NCBI GenBank assembly: GCA_033961575.1 | Contig: CM066736.1 | Span: 3,009,501 to 3,073,500 of the forward strand | DNA: 64,000 nucleotides | Source: Aselliscus stoliczkanus | Lineage: Eukaryota > Chordata > Mammalia > Chiroptera > Hipposideridae | Reading direction: 5' to 3' | Shown: positions 55,901 through 64,000 of the stretch, piece by piece | Layout: each line of letters starts with the position of its first letter | How positions within the stretch are numbered: position 1 is the stretch's first letter | The notes under the pieces: generated by a model | Databases searched by the model: none | Told to the model about the DNA's origin: nothing | Seen by the model: the letters and a program-made list of their open reading frames with translations, nothing else | Position numbers and translations under genes: made by a program

Positions 55901-56548
55901 CGCGCGAACGCACGCACGCACGCACGTACTTCTGCGCCGATTCCACCAGACCAATGAGGTCTCGGACCTGATCCTCCGTGGGCGGGCCCAAGCCTGACAA
56001 AATGGCGCCCTCCCCACACCACTCGCGTGCAGGCTCCGCACCACGGGAACCACAGTCCAAACACCTCCAGCCTTTGCACCAAAGGCGCTCAGCTCAGTCC
56101 GTCCCCGCAGGCTCCCGGCTCACACAGCCACTCCCTCCACCAGGAACCAGGTAAGTGCTCACCGGCGAGCACGCCCGGGCGCCGGCCCCACTGATTCTCC
56201 AGCCGCTCTCAGCCTCACCGAGCTGAGCAGAGAGTCCTCACTAATTTACTGCCGGCTGTCTTAGAACTCCTCTTCCCGGCAAAGGAGCTCTGGGCTGGTG
56301 AGCTTGGGGTGCGGCCGGAGGGTCTCCCCCAACCAGACAAGCTTCCCACGGCTGGGACCTCCCTCATGGGGCTCGCCCTCTCTCGTCTCCGCCCGTCCCA
56401 CCAGACCCGATGCGGCTTCCTCTTTAAGTTCTTCGTTTAGTGGTTCTGTTGCTCCAGTGTTCCGGGGACCTCCAGGCTTGAATGCTGTATAATTTGCTTG
56501 TAATTTTGGTGTGATCCTGGGAGGCAGTTAGCACAGCGTCTGTCTATT

Positions 56549-56558
56549 CCGCCATTTT
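56549..56558 (-). promoter_or_regulatory. YY1-like site at L1 5' end
   Basis: AAAATGGCGG lies about 11-20 bases from the 5' end of the element. A YY1 site (AAGATGGC type) at this position in primate L1 sets accurate transcription start. The position and core match, so the same role is a reasonable inference. Confidence 0.6.
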
Positions 56559-56582
56559 ACCAGAAGTGCATGCACCAATTTT

Positions 56583-56835
56583 AACAAGAGCAGACATTTT
56601 CTGAGCATATACAGTGAGTCGAGCCCTAGTCAAGCAATTTGCATATGTTGGCCCCAGGTAACCCACAGGTAATCTATGAATTGCATGTGCTCACCTGCAT
56701 TTCACACATAAGGACACCATGGTATTCAAAGGCTAAGTTGCGTGCCCAGGGTCACACAGCTAAACAGCCTGTTTGTTTCTCCGCTGTGACACCCTCTCTG
56801 CCACCCACACCTTGAAAGTGCGGCCTGACCCAGCG
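56583..56835 (-). mobile_element. MIR SINE, antisense, split by the L1 derivative
   Basis: The plus strand reads 'cattttctgagcatatacag', 'gtaatctatgaattgcatgt', 'acctgcatttcacacataag', 'gacaccatggtattcaaagg' and 'cagggtcacacagctaaac', the antisense of MIR. The sequence left of the insertion at 53.2 kb is the broken edge of the same target. Confidence 0.7.
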
Positions 56836-57054
56836 TGCTATGAAGAGGAATTCAGTAGAAATGGTTCAAACTGGATCCTGCCCAAGGCAGCTGAGTCATG
56901 AGTGTCGCTTAAGCCCTACTCTGGTTGAAGGGAAACTCACCAAGGAAATTCCGTGTTAAAGGAGTGTCAGTGTGTACCTAGTCCCTGTGTACCGGCGTCC
57001 CAAAGGGGTTTATAAATGAGAGTCTGAAGTGGGGAGGAGGAGTTATGGGATCTG

Positions 57055-57475
57055 ATTTCGTTTCCTATTGCTGCCGTACCGACTTATCACAAACTTAGTG
57101 GCCCAACACAACGCAGCCTTATCATCTTCCAGTTCAGTGGTCCAAAGTCCAAAATTAAGGTGTCAGCAGGACTGCATTTGTCTGGAGACCCTAGAAGAGA
57201 GTACACTTCCTTGCCTTATCTGGAGTCTGCTGACCACCCACACCCCTTGGCTTGTGGCCCCTCCCTCCACCTTCAAAGCCAGCAGTGTAGCATCTATCTC
57301 CTCTCTGACCTCTGGTTCCCTCGTCACATCTTCTCTGACCCGAAGCCCCTGTCTCCCTCAAGTAAGGACCCTTGTGATCACCTTGGCCTGACCCAGATAC
57401 TCTCCCATCACAGGATTTACCAAATTTCTTTTGCCGTATAAGGTACCATAGTCACAGTTTCTGGTGATGAGCACA
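57055..57475 (-). mobile_element. MaLR-like LTR, nearly full length, minus strand
   Basis: 'gtttcctattgctgccgtac', 'acttatcacaaacttagtgg', 'aaaattaaggtgtcagcagg', 'gaccctagaagagagtacac', 'ttcaaagccagcagtgtagc', 'aaggacccttgtgatcacct', 'tttgccgtataaggtac' and 'catagtcacagtttctgg' match, in antisense, the LTR family seen at 24.4 kb. Confidence 0.8.
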
Positions 57476-57479
57476 TTGT

Positions 57480-57905
57480 GAAGGTTCATTTTACATGTCA
57501 ACTTGACTGGGCCACGGGGCACCCAGCTATGGGGCCAGACGTTGTTCTTGGTGTGTCTGTGAGGATGTTTTCGGATGAGGGGAACCGTGGTGTCTGTAGA
57601 CTGACCTCGCCCCATCAGGTGAAGGGCTGACCAGCAAAAAAAGGCTGACTCCCCCCAAGGAAGAGAGAGCGCTGCTGTCTGACGGCTTTCAAGTGGGACA
57701 TGGTCCTTTTTCTGGTGTTCAGACTTGATCTGACACATCGGCTCTTCCTGGTCTCAGGCCTTAGGACACAGACGAGGACTCAGCCATCAGCTGTCCTGTC
57801 TCTAGCTTCTGACCCCCACCTGGCAGCTCCTGGTGCTTGTCAGCCTCCATGGCCACATGCGCCAATTCCTCATAATAAGCCTCTTTGTATGTATGAAAAC
57901 GTATG
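57480..57905 (+). mobile_element. Old LTR-like interspersed repeat, family unassigned
   Basis: 'ttcattttacatgtcaactt', 'gactgggccacggggcaccc', 'gtgtctgtgaggatgttttc', 'aggctgactccccccaagga', 'catcggctcttcctggtctc', 'cttgtcagcctccatggcca' and 'gcgccaattcctcataataa' follow a common mammalian interspersed repeat whose name I cannot recall securely. It starts within a few bases of the end of the preceding LTR, so the two insertions touch. Confidence 0.65.
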
Positions 57906-58079
57906 TATAGCTGTCCTGTCTTAGTTTGGCCTTTGCTTTGCTCTCTGACATTTGAATTAACACACCACCGGTGAGAGGTGAGGAACCATGTGACAAACAG
58001 GGGTCTCGGGGTTTGGGACACATTGGGGATGAGGGGGAAGTGCTGGGCGGACACGTGCGGACTGGCAGGGGTCAGGGAG
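57906..58079. other. Unassigned spacer
   Basis: No feature recognised. Confidence 0.4.
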
Positions 58080-58260
58080 TGACATTCTAATCAGACGGAG
58101 AACAGCAGCCCTCTGTAATTAGTCTGCCCGAGGTTGCTCTCCCGCTATTAGCACTAAGGGAGTAGTTTGCCTCTGAATTAAAATTGGACTTCAAAGCAGT
58201 TGAATGAGGTTGCTTTTCTAAGGGTAGAAAAATGTGACAGACGGGTTAATAATTATTCTG
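58080..58260. other. Candidate conserved non-coding block
   Basis: Repeat-free, with TAATTAG (cctctgtaattagtctgc), 'gctattagcactaaggg', 'gaattaaaattggac' and 'ttaataattattctgg'. It resembles homeodomain-rich conserved elements; not tested. Confidence 0.25.
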
Positions 58261-60934
58261 GAGCCATGCACAGGGCTGGGAGGTGCAGAAAATAAATTCT
58301 GACGGTAAAGCAGGTGGGCACACTTGGCTGGAAGAACAGGATGAGGCCATTCAGGCAACCAGAAACTTCCACAATCCATCTTTTCTGATATATATGTTGG
58401 AAATACAATACAGAGGTATGTGTTATGTATTATGCTCATTTTACATTATTTTTATGAAACATACATGCAAATATAGAGACTGTAAAAATAACACTATGTA
58501 TGACACAATACTACATATAGAACACTAGTGTTATTTTTGCATTGGTTTGTAAAGTGTATTTATTTGTAAAGTGTAATGACTATTTGACATAATATTTAAT
58601 ATGCAGCACTAGTATGCGTACAACAATATGTTATGTATTGACATGTATGCATTTACATTTAATAGATTATATTTGCATATATTTACATGTACATAGTCTA
58701 ATTTTACAGCTCATTTCAAAAGTTTTATTTCTCTGGGATGGTGAAAGAAAACGCTGCACTAGAGAACCTCTAAGAGTGGGTTTCGCAGGCACACAGCTTT
58801 GGCTTGGGGCTCCCTTTGGTGTCCTGCTTTGCCCCCCTAAATATATCTGGGGTCACTGATAGCTAGATCTGTCTTTACCATCCACAGGACAAAGCAGGGA
58901 ACGATGCTAAGATGCAGAACCTTCTTGGGCCTTAGGACCCTAAAAAGTGTCTGTATTCTGTTGCTTCTCTAGAATAAGAGACACAGTTACAGGGAAGGAA
59001 AAAAAAGGTCTTCCTGACTTCAAATCTGCCCAGGGTCCTTCACCAGTTAAGCTTCCAACCCGCCATCATGGGGCCAGTCCTGGGTGTCTCCGCCTTCCCG
59101 ATGGGGTTTCCCTAAATCCGTGCGTCGTGAGCAGACCTGCAGCTTTGGAGGGCTGATCAGAGGCTTAGTGGGTTGGCACTGTCACCCCACATTTGGAAAA
59201 GTCGGTATATAGGATGCGTGAGGTCCGCAGGGAATATATGTGCTGTTGAAAGGGGGTCAGAGAGGGGCGCGGGAGCCTACTAGGACCGTCCTGGTGAGAG
59301 AGCACAGCTACCGCCCCTTTGCTTACTCAAAACCTGGGGAGCAGGCACAGGGAGGAGGGCCGCTCAGCTTGGCTGGTCTTTCTCACTTTCCCAGATTCCT
59401 GTACTTAATCCCCTCACTGTCTCAGGACACGTGACAGCCAGTGGCAGCAGTCACAGCTGACTGGACAGCTGCTTCAGGGAAGAGCACCAGAACTCTCACT
59501 GCTGTCCACCTCCATAGCCTTGTTGGAGGGCTCAGAGCCGGACCGTCTAGAATTTGTCTCTTTCCCTTAGCAAGTTTGTAAGAAAAGGGGGCTCTTTCCT
59601 CAGCATTCAGAGACTGCATTCTTCCCATTTTATTAAACAAATGTGTATAACCTACATGTCGTGTGTGCGTGTGTGTGCACGTGTGTTCTGTTGACTCACC
59701 CTTAAAGGAGTAAATAGGCCCAAGATCTCACTAAGTGTTTACTCGGTGCTGGGTGTTTACTCATAGTTACTGAACAGACTTGGTGGATTCCCCTCGGGTC
59801 CCCTCACTGGTTGTTGTTGAACCCACTTGGAGGGGGCTGGTCAGAAGAAATGTCTGGAATTCAACAGCCTGGGAGACAGAAAAGGATCCAGTGATCTAGG
59901 TGGTCCCAGAAGGAAAGCCCTCCCTCCCTCCGCGATGTGTCCTCTGTGCCTGGTTTTTCCCTGCAGCAGCGTTCAGCCGTCTGTGTGGGGCCCCTCTGTG
60001 TGGGGCAGACCACCCGGCCAGGCTTCTCCTCGGGCTGCTTGGTCCCGGCAGAGGCTGCTGATCGCTGGTCCCGCTGGAAGCCAGAGCCCCTGCAGGGCTG
60101 CGGCCGCCCGTCCATGGACTCCCGGGGTGTGCGCTCATTTGCCTGACGGCTGTCCTGTCCCAGTGCCCTCCCCTAAAATAGGACCGGATGGTGGCTTCTT
60201 CCATAACCTCCATCCTGCTGTTTCTTCCTCTGCCTGCAGGTATCCGAACACCGCTCAAGCTGCATTCTGCAACAAGTGGCTCCCTGTAATCTGACATGAC
60301 TGTGTGGATCCAGGGATGCAATATTCCTCTTCTCTCCTCTCAGCTCTGCCTTCGGCACAGTCGGCTGCTGCCTCTTGTTCCACCCTGATTCCAGGCTCTC
60401 GTCACCTGCACGCCTTTCAGCCCTGTTAAGAGACAGCATTTATCTAACAATTCCTGTGTGAGTCCTGCGCTCGTGCATTTTGCACCAGTTTGCAAGCCCA
60501 GCACAGGGCTTGGCAGGTGTGGGCGGAGATTGCCTTGCACAAATCAGCTGGAGGTGCAGGTAAAATACCACCCACTCCAAATGGAATGGAAAGAGAATGA
60601 GGAAACCCAAGTGAACCGTGCTGTGGGGAGAAGTGGACAGCCCCACTCCTGTCACCTCCCACCCCACCTGCTGTATTACTTTCTCAGGGGCTTTGTAGGT
60701 CGATAATGGCCCTGTCCGATGGCCTCCTTGTTTAAATACATCTGTATAAATCTGGAAAGCCATTCCCATGGTCAAGAACCCCTTCACCACCCCCAGATTC
60801 CTCCTGTCCCCTCACAGTCCACCTCTGTCTCCTGTGGCCCCGGACAAGCGCAGACTTGCGGGAGTGACAACTTCTTTCATCTGAGGTAATGACACTGAGG
60901 TTTGTTTGAGGTTATATAACTATAACATGTTTAT
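58261..60934. other. Unassigned sequence
   Basis: 58380-58730 is strongly AT-rich, and 'tttgtaaagtgta' occurs twice at about 58545 and 58564. A GT-rich run lies at 59660-59686. 59830-60200 is GC-richer, with overlapping frames on both strands (about 155 codons plus, 141 minus) and no domain. No exon called. Confidence 0.4.
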
Positions 60935-61040
60935 AGTTAGCGCATTTCTTACTATTGCTGAGTAATGTTCCATTGTGCGTACCTGTCATTTTCCCCGTTT
61001 GTACACGTGTTGTTCCCATGGCTAGTTGTGGCTTCTCCAC
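60935..61040 (-). mobile_element. Possible L1 3' fragment, minus strand
   Basis: 'tattgctgagtaatgttcca' and 'ttgtgcgtacctg' followed by 'tgttcccatggctagttgtg' resemble the antisense L1M text 'attgctgaataatattccattgtatggata'. Short and diverged. Confidence 0.45.
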
Positions 61041-62149
61041 TCCTGATTCAGGGCCTGGTACCTGGGATTCGGGTGTCGGCTTTCAGAGTCGCTTTGTCTT
61101 GCGATGGTGCCAAACTCAGCCTCGTATGGCGGACGCTGCTGCCCACACGGCCTCCTGTCCCTCGCAGAGAATTTTTCCTCCTATGCTTCTCCCAGGAGCA
61201 GCGGGTCCTAATGTGGGCCCTGTGAGCCGAAAGAGACTCCTATCTCTCTTGAAAAGGTAAGAAGGTTTTGCCTCTTTTCCAGAAGCAATGGGTCTCTGCC
61301 TGTGTCCTAAGTACTAGGTTTGTATCCTCTCTGTCACCAACTTGACATTTTTGAGGAGTAGGAGAAAAAACTCAGGGAAGCAGGTTTTGTGTCTGGCCGC
61401 AGACGCCATCGACGCCCCACCCGCACGCCTAAGCCCCCAGGGTCTCTCAGGTGAGGTTGGCCTTCCCTCTGAAATTTCCCCCGAGCGCCCACTGGAGGGC
61501 CACGAAAAGAAATTGCTCGTGTGTGAATCCCTGTGTCTGGGGCCCCAGCGATTCCGACTGACCTGCCGGCTCACTGACCTGTGGTCCTGGAGAAGGCGTT
61601 AAAGCTTCAGGGGCCTCCTCTCGCCCTCCTTGGGGTGGCCGTCCCTTCTTCCCATACTCTGGCAGAGGTGGTACAGTCGCGTCCTGCCCGCCCTGGAAGG
61701 CCTGGTCCTGCTCTGCAATTCGGTTTACTTGGTGGCTTTCTGATGGACCCAAGAAAATTTATGATTTTGTAGCCAACCTGGCTTTTCTTGTTGTTAGAAC
61801 AGGACTCATGCTCTTACATCTTTCCAAACCCAAAACAAAAGGGAAAGTTCTCCCTGTGTCTATTTCTTTGTTTTTATTACGCCTCTGCTTGCTCTTGTCT
61901 CCTCTTATCGCTGAACCGATTTATTTATTAGCTTGCTCCCACGGCAAGACCTACACAGGTACCTGAGCGGGGTTCTGACCTTGGACAGACGGGCCGATTT
62001 TCACACGGTACCCTGGAGACTACAGATTTCATGTTTCAGATCTTGGAATGTTTCAATTAGGAGAGAATCATTCTAAGACATGCCGTGCCCATATGGTTAA
62101 CTATTAACCTATGCCAAGCACATCTCTAATATGGTATAGAATGTAAACT
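61041..62149. other. Unassigned sequence
   Basis: No repeat or exon recognised. Frames up to about 101 codons lack domains. Confidence 0.4.
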
Positions 62150-62725
62150 CTTTGTTAATTTTCTAATATCTAAAGAGCTCTGAATATCAAAAAGAAGAAC
62201 TAAAGAACATGAAAAGACAATTCATTAAGAAGAAATACAAATAAGCAATGAACAGATTAAAGATGTTTGATTTCACCAGTACCAAATATTTACAAATTAC
62301 ACAACAAGGTATCAACTAACTATATGGATCTAATTTAATATACATGGAAAAAAGATCATTTCCAAAGCTGAAATAGGAATCAAGACACAGATAAGAGTAC
62401 TTGTGTTGATGCTGAGAAAATTTTATCAGCTTTTGGGGATTACGTTTGCAGTTGGCTTTAAGAATCTTCAAAAAATATATAAATATTAACATACCTTCTC
62501 ATGTCTTGGTGTTTACTCTGTGGAATTTATCACAGATTGCTGGTAAATATTTAGTTCAAATATGTTCACTTATCCGTGTTTATAGTAATGAAATGTTGGG
62601 GACAACCTGTGTCTAACAATACAGAATTGGTTACAGCATAACTTGCAGATTGGAAACCTGTCAGGTAATTATGGAAAACTGATTGTTTCCACTCAACCCT
62701 CCGAGGGAGTTAAATAAAAATTGAA
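62150..62725 (+). mobile_element. Old L1 (ORF2 end/3'UTR), plus strand
   Basis: 'gaaaagacaattcattaaga', 'agaaatacaaataagcaatg', 'gatgtttgatttcaccagta', 'tggggacaacctgtgtctaa' and 'caatacagaattggttac' follow the L1M text 'gaaatacaaatggctaataaac...tgttcaacctcactagtaatc...ggaaacaacctaaatgtcc'. No open frame is left. Confidence 0.6.
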
Positions 62726-62842
62726 TTAACTGCCAATATTTATAAAAGAGATTTCCCCCATAACTTTTGGGAATGCTGGCTTCTCTTCAGAGAGAAGAGA
62801 AGGTTTAGAATACTATGTTCCAGCATGAAATTACCGCGCCCC

Positions 62843-62862
62843 CACACACACACACACACACA
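62843..62862. repeat. (CA)10 dinucleotide repeat
   Basis: Ten uninterrupted CA units following a C-rich stretch. Likely polymorphic. Confidence 0.95.
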
Positions 62863-63139
62863 AAAGTGAAAAAAATAACCTTTGGCTGTACCCATAGTAA
62901 GCGTGCCTTGAGGCTGGCCACACGTGTTCGAGTTCCTGTGTCACCCCCCCACTCCCTGCTGGTCATGCACAGCCTCTGCACAAACTTACGCCACTGTCTG
63001 CACCCTGAACTGTTTGTGCTGATGACGCTGGAATGAAATAACCAACAGAGCACCCATATCATGGGACACATGGCATCCATTAAACCAGGTGACAAAAATG
63101 TCACACGTCATTATGTAAACGATCCCTCTTATTTGTATG

Positions 63140-63600
63140 TCCCCGTATTGGGTTTTAATGCCACGTGACAAATTATGACACATGTAATGGATCAAAACAA
63201 CATGCACTTATCTCCCAAGGGGGCCGGGGGTCCAGGTGCAGCCTGGCTGGGCAGCCCGAGCTGGACGCTCATCTGAGACTCGGGGTTTCTCCCCCCGCCC
63301 TGCTCCTGTGGCTGTCGACAGAATTCCTAGTCTCAGGGCTGTAGGCATGGTGGCTTGCCGCTTCAGTCCCACAGGAGCTTCTGGGCTCTGACCACGGGAA
63401 GGCAGAAGTCGGCTTCTGAAGGCTCACCTGATTAGGTCAGGCCCACCCCTACATTGTCAGCTGATGAGGGGCCAGAACTCTTCTCCCTCTACCAGGTAAT
63501 ATACTACAGCCACAGGTGCCACCACACTCAAGCAGGGGACATGACACAGGCCACACACACCAAAGCTGGGAACCATGGCAGCCAGCTTAGAATTGACCAC
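63140..63600 (-). mobile_element. Possible old LTR-like repeat, minus strand
   Basis: 'tgacaaattatgacacatgt', 'gatcaaaacaacatgcac', 'ctcatctgagactcgggg', 'tgaaggctcacctgattagg' and 'tcaggcccacccctac' loosely follow MLT1-related or similar LTR text ('aaattaccacaaa...ttaaaacaaca...catctgaggctcg...gctcacctgattaggtcaggcccaccc'). Assignment is weak. Confidence 0.4.
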
Positions 63601-63662
63601 CACAATCCCAAAATACATTTTTGCAAGGAACAAAAGACTAAAAGTAACTGCATCAAAATTTT

Positions 63663-63793
63663 AACCCTGATGACTACTTTTTTTTTTTTTGAGGGCAGTG
63701 TCACTGGCCCTCATATGTGGGACCGAACCGGGGCCACTGGCTTCCCAAGCCAGCGCTTAACCACGGCGCCACTCGGCCAGCCCAACCCTGATG
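63663..63793 (-). mobile_element. tRNA-derived SINE (short type), minus strand, perfect TSD
   Basis: The element, about 63677-63783, reads on the minus strand gggctggccgagtggcgccg, 'ttaagcgctggcttgggaag', 'ggttcggtcccacatatgag' and 'ggccagtgacactgccctc', with an A-tail. An exact 10-bp TSD, aaccctgatg, flanks it (63663-63672 and 63784-63793). It shares the one-G-shorter B-box (ggttcggtccc) with the copy at 7.0 kb. Confidence 0.93.
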
Positions 63794-64000
63794 GCTTTTG
63801 ACTATTGAAATAACTGGTGAATTTTATTTTCTTTTTTACACTTAACCTGTATTTTTTAAATTCTTCTGCAAAAAGATGTGTTACCTTTGTCATAAAAAAT
63901 AACAGTACAGTAAGGTGACAGAGTCCCGTTTACATTATTTGAGCCTCCAGATCAAGTCAAGCCTGAAGATCTAGTATTACACGGGGGCTGATATGTTTTG
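63794..64000. other. Unassigned end of window
   Basis: AT-rich at first, no feature recognised. Confidence 0.4.

Larger units (their letters stand above)
55447..56568 (-). promoter_or_regulatory. L1-derivative 5'UTR/promoter, CpG-rich
   Basis: About 1.1 kb, read on the minus strand from cacttctggtaaaatggcgg. Much of 55500-56420 is dense in CpG, unlike the surrounding DNA, as in L1 internal promoters. It holds tandem 110-bp monomers (55600-55900) and a CG/CA alternating run at 55897-55927 ('gcgcgcgcgaacgcacgc'). Such promoters drive sense transcription of the element and can act as alternative promoters for neighbours. Activity here is not shown. Confidence 0.75.
53212..56582 (-). mobile_element. 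HAL1-like non-autonomous LINE-1 derivative with perfect TSD
   Basis: A minus-strand retrotransposon of about 3.34 kb (53226-56568) flanked by an exact 14-bp duplication catgcaccaatttt (53212-53225 and 56569-56582). The right copy is followed by AA, giving the TTTT/AA target favoured by L1 endonuclease. Sense order: CpG-rich 5'UTR with tandem monomers, ORF1, start of the ORF2 endonuclease, then directly a 3'UTR and short poly(A). The rest of ORF2, including all reverse transcriptase, is absent. The layout recalls half-L1 (HAL1) elements, which would need a complete L1 in trans. Whether the deletion predates insertion cannot be told from one copy. Confidence 0.85.

Noticed and set aside
55591..56082. 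163-codon minus-strand frame upstream of ORF1
   Set aside because: It lies in the L1 5'UTR monomers. The repeated residues reflect the 110-bp DNA repeat, not a known L1 protein.
53212..56582. Complete, active LINE-1
   Set aside because: ORF1 has a stop and two frameshifts, and ORF2 lacks reverse transcriptase and most of its length.
1..64000. CRISPR array, operon or phage-like system
   Set aside because: All sequence features are of mammalian nuclear type. The regular repeats are micro- or minisatellites without unique spacers.

Overview
This window looks like ordinary non-coding nuclear DNA from a placental mammal. The SINEs have tRNA-like heads ending in a 'ttcgggtcccacat' B-box region, followed by 'gggccagtga' and either a short A-tail or a long body ending in 'ccccaataaaatct'. 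From memory these resemble the tRNA-derived SINEs of bats in the horseshoe/leaf-nosed/false-vampire/fruit-bat branch (Yinpterochiroptera), so a bat is my best guess at moderate confidence. Old mammal-wide repeats (MIR, L1M-type 3' ends, MaLR-type LTRs, MER5-like hAT relics) agree with a placental mammal. I found no convincing host protein-coding exon, tRNA, rRNA, snRNA or CRISPR array. The open frames of 60-190 codons are scattered, overlap on both strands and often cross recognisable repeats.

Layout: 0.8-1.8 kb holds a GAT-type trinucleotide array, a MIR and a MER5-like relic. 2.6-3.45 kb is repeat-free, AT-rich and homeodomain-site rich, and contains two inverted repeats. 4.6-7.1 kb holds a palindromic MITE, two SINEs and an L1 3' end with a 5' inversion. 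8.6-16.4 kb carries L1/LTR relics, a 19-bp minisatellite with an adjacent hairpin, a perfect 37-bp tandem duplication, a TGGA array and a 543-bp DNA transposon relic. 16.4-31 kb is mostly unique sequence with four SINEs, LTR relics and two candidate conserved blocks. 31.6-32.8 kb is a three-level nest: a mariner-type MITE inside a Tigger-like element inside an old L1. 35-37.3 kb holds a MIR, an 860-bp ATC/ACC array and an L1 tail split by a SINE. 38.6-52.6 kb is mixed unique DNA, MIR, L1 tails and LTRs, with a TAATTA-rich 12-bp repeat at 43.6 kb and a long repeat-free block at 47.8-48.8 kb.

The most notable object is at 53.2-56.6 kb, on the minus strand. It is a 3.34-kb non-autonomous LINE-1 derivative flanked by a perfect 14-bp target-site duplication. 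It keeps a CpG-rich 5'UTR with about 2.5 tandem 110-bp monomers and a YY1-like start site, a broken ORF1, and only the start of the ORF2 endonuclease, fused directly to a 3'UTR whose polypurine region is duplicated. The architecture recalls the half-L1 (HAL1) class. 56.6-64 kb carries a MIR, LTR relics, a candidate conserved block, old L1 sequence and a last SINE.

There is no operon-like cooperation here. The biology visible is retrotransposition, nested DNA transposition, microsatellite growth and possibly distal regulatory DNA. Family names come from recalled consensus sequences and were not checked against a repeat library.
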